This document shows, piece after piece, positions 59,701 to 64,000 of a stretch of 64,000 nucleotides of DNA. Positions within the stretch are counted from its first letter, which is position 1. Each line of letters starts with the position of its first letter. The stretch covers positions 62,001-126,000 of the forward strand of contig OZ037849.1 of NCBI GenBank assembly GCA_964035575.1. Reading direction: 5' to 3'. Source of the DNA: Rhynchopus sp. YZ270_cl-10 (taxonomy: Eukaryota; Euglenozoa; Diplonemea; Diplonemida; Diplonemidae). Both the position numbers and the translations under genes were made by a program. Under the pieces are notes generated by a model. The model did not search any database. It worked only from the letters and a program-made list of their open reading frames with translations, and was not told the DNA's origin.

Positions 59701-60696
59701 CATCGCCTCGATGGACCCGTTGTTCTGCGAGTAGAGGAACTGGAACTGCAGCTCCGTGGTGGGCGCACCGGTGATGATCGTGCAGAGGTTCTTGTAGTTC
59801 TCGGGGATGTCACCTGCCTCCTTGTCATCACCTTCCTTTGCCTTGGCGAGGTGTGCCTGGATGCCGTCAGCAACCGCAAGGAGGAAGTCCTGGTTGCAGT
59901 GGTCCACAAGGTCGAACGCAAGCTGGTACGCAATGAGGTCGGAGTTGACGTTGTTCGACTCCAGCAGCATGAAGAGGTTGCGGCAGACCTCGTTCGAGTC
60001 GTTCAGGAAGATGAGGCACTGCTGCATGTCAAAGTAGTTCACGGCACGCAGCTTCTCTGGGCCCTGTGAGTACATGCGTACGACACAGCGGAGGAGCGTC
60101 TCGCGCACATCCACGTTGTCGACGTGCTGGTTGGAGAAGCGCAGAATGCATGTCAAAACGTCCGCACTGTTGGTCGATTTGACATAGGACATCGCAATCT
60201 GCTCCAGCAGGTCGAAACGCTGTGCCGCAATGCACAGTCCCATATGCTCTGTGATGTGCGCGAACTTCCCGTCGTCCGCCTTCACCCAGGTCCCCACCAG
60301 GTCTGTGAAGAGGGCGCCCAGCTGCGGGAGCTGGCTGTCCTTGCTGTCGTCTTCTTGGCGGAGCGCGACGTATCTGTCGATGCACTTTCGGACGATGGTG
60401 GTTGTGAACTGGTCCTGCTTGGCAACGTCGAAGTGCTTTCCCGCAGCAAGCGAGAACGCAAGCGCCTCCTTGTACTCCCCAAGGTGGTAGTACACCTTGG
60501 CCAGCAGCAGCGCCGCTTTCTCGCGCTCCGGGAAGGCATCGTCCTCCTGCAGCTCCTCAATGCTGCCCAGCGACTCCGACACTTCGTTCCAGAAGGCGTC
60601 GACCCGCTCAAGCAGGCACGTCACGGCAGACGCTTTCAGCTGCGGGTCGTCCTCCTTCAGGAGCGACATCACGCCGGCGACGCTGGAAATCGCCAT
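56764..60696 (-). CDS. RPN2: 26S proteasome regulatory subunit RPN2/PSMD1 (5 exons)
   Basis: Exons on the minus strand: 60696-59678, 59503-58435, 58191-57898, 57627-57247 and 56907-56764, giving 968 aa with all phases consistent. Donors are GTATGT, GTACGC, GTATGC and GTATGC. RPN2 is the large PC-repeat scaffold of the 19S base. The N-terminal helical region opens MAISSVAGVMSLLKEDDPQLKA. The toroid of proteasome/cyclosome repeats covers about 375-800 (ASLGVINKGH, GALFGLGLIHA, GACLGIGLAAM, GEAAAVAIGLIFLGSG, GAIVSISMLLMQ). The C-terminal part has KFGCVLATGILDAGGKNQTISL, PTCIIALNKSLKMPKF, a Lys/Glu-rich linker and NPARVTLGQLQVLSF, all matching human PSMD1. The end is extended beyond the usual terminus (SQNEPSPPESFEWP). 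Intron 4 contains a CCTCT-core repeat (57050-57097). Confidence 0.95.
57050..57097 (+). repeat. CCTCT-core dispersed repeat in RPN2 intron 4
   Basis: gtgaagttgatattgcaaac, gcctctgggacgcaggcactga. It matches the left half of the 16192 copy and ends in poly-A before the palindrome. Confidence 0.6.
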
Positions 60697-60902
60697 GATG
60701 GCTTTGTGGGGGGGGGGGGGAAAGGGGTGTGTGTGTGTGTGTGTGTGGTAGTTTTTGTACCTTAGGGTGTGGTGTGGATGGAGAACCAGATAACAACAAA
60801 GAACCCTTGAGATGCACCTACGGCTCCCCATAACTGCAGTTGACTTGAAAGAGCAGTTCGTGCTGAAACGTTGAAACGTGCTAAAACGCATCTCAGTCGC
60901 AT

Positions 60903-61200
60903 TGAAATACAAAAAAGCCCTCTCGTGGCAGTGTACCTTTGGTGCACCGTGGATGGACACCCAACCATGCAGTCCTACAATCCATTTCGTGGTTTACATT
61001 TGATATGTGCTACTCCCGCTTCCACTCATCAGATGAATGATAGGATCATTGCGAACACAAGGTCGTGAACCCTGCGTGATGCAGAGTCCAGTTGGGGTCC
61101 TCTGGAAACTAGCAAAGGTTTTACGGGTTTGCGAGTTTTGCCCGTTTCGCAGTGTGGGAGAGGCTACGGAGCAAACCCTGAGTCGCTAATTTGGGCGGAA
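60903..61200 (+). repeat. TTGAAATACAAA dispersed repeat, longest copy
   Basis: Starts tgaaatacaaaaaagccctc and ends agtcgctaatttgggcggaa. It contains an additional internal block (ccagttggggtcctctggaa and following) relative to the 26781 copy. A shorter third copy lies at 63104-63180. Confidence 0.65.
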
Positions 61201-61910
61201 TAAATGAAAGATCTGATGGTGTTCATGATTATATAAAAAAATGCGTTTTTTTAAAATAGTACTTTCTCATGTAAAGCCGTAGGCTGCTTAATCCTTTTTT
61301 GTATCTTTTTTTTTTTGAACGGGTGGCAGGGGGGGTTGGCATGTGTGCAGTGCGGTACCACAGTGAGTCACGACGGTGTCACTCTGGAACATTTTAAGGT
61401 TACTTACTTTACTTCCTCCCCCACATCAATGATGCAGGCGAGAGGAGGGGGATGGGGGAGCCCGAGCGCTGTCGCACAACAACAAAAAAAAAAAATACGA
61501 TTTTTTTTTTTGGGGGAAATCGTAAGATAAATAATGGGCGCACACACACACACACACATTTTTAGGCATGTCTCCCTTAGTAACCCCCATGCTTTCAGAC
61601 ACAGAGCACATGGCACCGTAAAAAAGAGGGGTGGGAGAAGGGAAGGGGTTGGGGGGGGGTAATACCCCCTCTCACGTTATTTTTGCCTGCCCCTCGGGGG
61701 AAAAAATTTTTTTTTTTTGAAGACGTCATCATAACCAGGGGTTTATACAATTTATTTTACCTGTACCGAGTTGCTCCGAGGTTTTTTTTTTTTTTTTGAA
61801 AATCACAAAAAGCTGTATAAACCCTTGATACTATGAAGGGAGTGGGGGGGGGGGGGGAACAGTCATTCATTTTTCTGGTTTGGTGTTGTGGCGATTGCTT
61901 TTTGCTTTAT

Positions 61911-62310
61911 TTGAAAACTTGGTTGCATTAGTGTAGACACCCCGAAGATGAAAACTCCACTATATTTATTTTTTTATTTTGGGGGTGGTGCTCCTGACGA
62001 CCCCCATATTGCGTACTACTTGAGTACTTAGTGCGTAGTTGTTGCGTACTTCGTCTTTTTGGATTTCTGGGGTCCAGGGGGGGTTATTTTTTTTTTTGAA
62101 ATCTTGGTTTTGGATTAGTGCAGACACCCAAGGATGCACTCCACTCCACAAAACACTGTTAATAGCACATACAGAGGGGGGGTTTTTGTGCGAAAACTTT
62201 TTTTCTTCTTGTCTTTTTTTATTTGGGTCATTTTTCGTTCGCTTTTTATCTTATTTGTGAAAACTTGGTTTTTTGAGTAGTCTAACCCGAGGATACACTC
62301 CACTACTTAT
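61911..62310. repeat. Three tandem ~165-bp units
   Basis: Each unit carries gaaaacttggtt, then ttagtgtagacacccgaaga or a variant, then tccactac. Anchors are at about 61912, 62097 and 62260. A related word (gtgacacccgaggatgaaca) occurs at 43100. Confidence 0.5.
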
Positions 62311-62497
62311 TTCCCTTTACTTACCCCCCCTGCATATTTCCTTTTTTTTTTCCCAACATTTCTTCCTGTGGATACCTCCCCCATGTGAACCCCCTCCTAT
62401 GGGGTGGGTAACGAAGCCACATATCTGCGAAGAGAGGTGGGGGTGACGGTGGCCAACACCTGACGCTGGGAGGCTCACCCTGCTGTGAGGGAACAGA

Positions 62498-63833
62498 TCA
62501 GTACGGGTTGGAGCGCTTGGTGAAGGAGACAACGCCGGCCTTCGTGGTCCTGTTTTTGTATGGTGGTGTGGTGTGGTGTGGTGGATGCTTAGTGAAGGGG
62601 TAATTCTTGCGCAGAATATAGGCCTTAAAGTGAGTGCGTTATAACGTAAGAATCGAACCCGGGCCGACCCCGGCGATGAAAAAACTGCAAACAAAACAAG
62701 TACAGCAGCAAAGGGGGGTTGATGTGCTGCGAAAGGAACTGTGGAGTTTGCAGCTCTCCCCCTTGTTCCTGGCCGTTACCAAAAACGGACAGAAGGCAAG
62801 TCATGAGGAACAACCTTCGCGGCTGTGGCCTGCCGGGTGCGCTCGACAAAAGTACCGCTACTTGGTGCCGACCTCTCCTCTGTTTGTGCCGGATGATGTG
62901 TTTTCTTCTCTGAAGCTTGGTCGCGGAGCGGGGGGGTTCACTCGTAAGCTGTGAAAGAATACGCAGGAAGGGGCGAACTACACTGCAGCCGCATTCCGTC
63001 TACGTGTCTACCTCCTGCAGAGAGCTGCTTTTTCGAGACGCATCAGTCACAGACATATGCGCAACCGCAGGTAACCGCAGGCATATCAGAAATAGAAGTT
63101 GACTTGAAATACAAAAAGCCCTCTCGTGAAAGTGTACCTTTGGTGCACCGTGGGTGGACACCCAACCATGCAATCCTACATTTTTCTATAGAAATATTGA
63201 CGTCTTGCTCACCCCCTTTCGTCTTTTGTTTAGTTGGTACGCTCGGTACCCACAGCTAAAAACTGAATCCTCCTCGCAAAAATAATTACTTTTTGAGACT
63301 TTTTGAGGCCGCTTTATTTCTGTTGTTTGTCATAAATAACTGCACACGTTATTGCAACGGCCACAGCACATCTCCCCCCCTTTTACATACCGCTGAGTCA
63401 ATCCATCTCCCAAGTTCACTGTTGTCTTCTTGTCCCCTGCTCTATTCCCCTTTGCACCCTTTGCTCCCTTGGCACCCTTGTTGCCCTTGCCCCCCACCTT
63501 GACCTGCTCAATGACAGCCCCAGCACGCTTGTTGCCACCACCACCACCACCACCACGTCCCCCGGTACGCGCACTCTTCTGTGCAGACAGCACCATCGAC
63601 TCCACAACGGCACCCTTACCCCCTCTGCCCGCACCCGCCTGCCTGCCTGCTGCTGCGGCAGGACGTGCCTTGCCCTTTCCACCCTTCGCCGCCTGCTGCT
63701 GCTGCGGACGTGCCTTTGCCTGGCCCGCCCCCCACCCGTGCAGCGACTCCTCATTTGCGAAGACAAACACAACGTGGAACTGGTCCGCGCTGCGTGACAC
63801 CTGCCTCATCATCTCCAGTGCGGTTTGTGCTGT
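62498..63833 (-). CDS. Gly/Lys/Ala-rich protein, 3' part (2 exons, tentative)
   Basis: The main exon is about 63833-63391 and the terminal exon 62549-62498. The first ends with a GTATGT donor in phase 2 and the second begins after AAAAACAG in the matching phase, giving DGLTQR joined to TTKAGVVSFTKRSNPY and a stop. The 15-nt hairpin seen in PAF1 intron 2 recurs 53 nt before this acceptor, supporting the intron. The exon opens TAQTALEMMRQVSRSADQFHVVFVFANEES, then becomes low complexity (QQQQAAKGGKGKARP, GGRGGGGGGGNKRAG, GNKGAKGAKGAKGNR), as in RNA-binding or nucleolar proteins. The 5' part is missing: an acceptor-like CAG precedes it, and just upstream lies an unrelated kinesin fragment. A start at the internal ATG pair near 63812 is the alternative. 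Function unknown. Confidence 0.45.
62603..62617 (-). other. Intron hairpin ATTCTGCGCAAGAAT
   Basis: Identical to 15731-15745 in PAF1 intron 2. A C/A-rich tract (CACTAAGCATCCACC and following) lies between it and the acceptor; RPN2 intron 1 has a very similar tract (CACTAAGCACCAACC), which may include the branch point. Confidence 0.5.
62674..62957 (+). other. Unconfirmed plus-strand open frame inside an intron
   Basis: From the ATG at 62680, about 91 residues (MKKLQTKQVQQQRGVDVLRK, ending AGGFTRKL) with more even composition than random spacer ORFs. It overlaps the proposed intron of the Gly/Lys-rich gene, on the opposite strand. No family is recognised, and it may be a relic. Confidence 0.15.
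63104..63180 (+). repeat. TTGAAATACAAA dispersed repeat, short copy
   Basis: Nearly identical to 60903-60980 (aaagccctctcgtg, gtgtacctttggtgcaccgt, ggacacccaaccatgca) and then stops at an AT-rich junction. Confidence 0.7.
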
Positions 63834-63883
63834 CTGTTACATGGTGGTAGTTACATAATATTGTGAACCTTAAGGCCTCCCTC

Positions 63884-64000
63884 TTGACAACGCATGGGAA
63901 GGCTACAACGCATGCGTCTTCGCATATGGGCAGACAGTGCATAAAGACCTACACAATGATGGGAACAAAACCTGAACCGGGCATCCCACGCCCCTGCCGG
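63884..64000 (+). pseudogene. Kinesin motor fragment with destroyed P-loop
   Basis: Encodes LDNAWEGYNACVFAYGQT, almost base-identical to residues 143-160 of the kinesin at 30-33 kb, but on the plus strand. Where the gene has the P-loop SSGKT the fragment reads VHKDLHND and the frame is lost to a stop (tga at 63976). Downstream DNA still matches the gene (gggaacaaaacctgaaccgg) with a 3-bp loss. The fragment runs off the window edge and starts abruptly at 63884, so it is a truncated duplicate. Confidence 0.85.

Larger units (their letters stand above)
60697..62497. other. Repeat-rich spacer upstream of RPN2
   Basis: Contains the long dispersed repeat (60903-61200), homopolymer runs, and at 61911-62310 three tandem units of about 165 bp. 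No gene is supported. Confidence 0.55.

Noticed and set aside
62640-62665. GGTTCGATTC on the minus strand, resembling a tRNA B box
   Set aside because: The flanking arms do not pair as a T stem and no A box or acceptor stem is found at the right distance.

Overview
The window is nuclear DNA of a unicellular eukaryote. The evidence is cis-spliced introns, eukaryote-only genes (PAF1, the proteasome subunit RPN2, a kinesin motor, an EF-hand coiled-coil protein), GC-rich exons set in AT-rich spacers full of homopolymers, and abundant satellites and inverted-repeat elements. I cannot name the species. The introns are distinctive: 15 of 16 donors I could place by codon phase begin GTATG, most acceptors end in ACAG, and the tract before the acceptor is often C/A-rich rather than T-rich. 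Every supported gene, about 16 in 64 kb, lies on the minus strand, which recalls the directional gene clusters of some protist lineages. Clade remains open.

Layout, left to right. 1-3.0 kb is satellite DNA: a degenerate ~110-150 bp repeat, a GCGGGTTT octamer tract, an AAGTACTT/poly-A-T block, a ~50-copy 9-mer and a ~54-copy 8-mer. 3.6-9.7 kb holds a coiled-coil protein, an Rnl5-type RNA ligase, adenylyl cyclase copy A, and a chimeric gene that carries only the ligase's N-terminal OB region. 10.8-16.7 kb is an eight-exon PAF1 gene. 16.9-19.9 kb is a ~3 kb element bounded by inverted CCAGATCTGG-rich arms. 20.7-26.7 kb encodes an EF-hand/coiled-coil protein and a WD40/helical protein. 30.0-33.1 kb is a kinesin-3-like gene with a GA-rich minisatellite just upstream. 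35.0-37.1 kb is cyclase B and 39.3-39.9 kb a dual-specificity phosphatase. 40.6-42.4 kb is a 1,866-bp terminal-inverted-repeat element with a 6-bp target duplication. 43.2-45.3 kb is cyclase C and 46.3-47.4 kb a DUF4116-repeat protein. 47.9-49.0 kb is a second such element (1,111 bp, 6-bp duplication). 49.2-54.8 kb holds cyclases D and E, a recent tandem duplicate pair. 56.8-60.7 kb is a five-exon RPN2. 62.5-63.8 kb is a Gly/Lys-rich two-exon gene fragment, and the right edge carries a damaged kinesin motor fragment on the plus strand.

The most notable coding feature is the five-member adenylyl cyclase family. Each member has six predicted membrane segments, a catalytic class III domain, and a C-terminal region that reads as a second cyclase fold lacking its metal and transition-state residues. 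That arrangement could pair an active and an inactive half in one chain. The most notable non-coding feature is a dispersed family of ~35-nt stem-loops (AAGATGA, stem, CCTCTCGTG loop, stem, TCACCTT) found at least a dozen times in spacers and introns, together with two other families sharing a CCTCT core. No virus-derived or LTR element was recognised.
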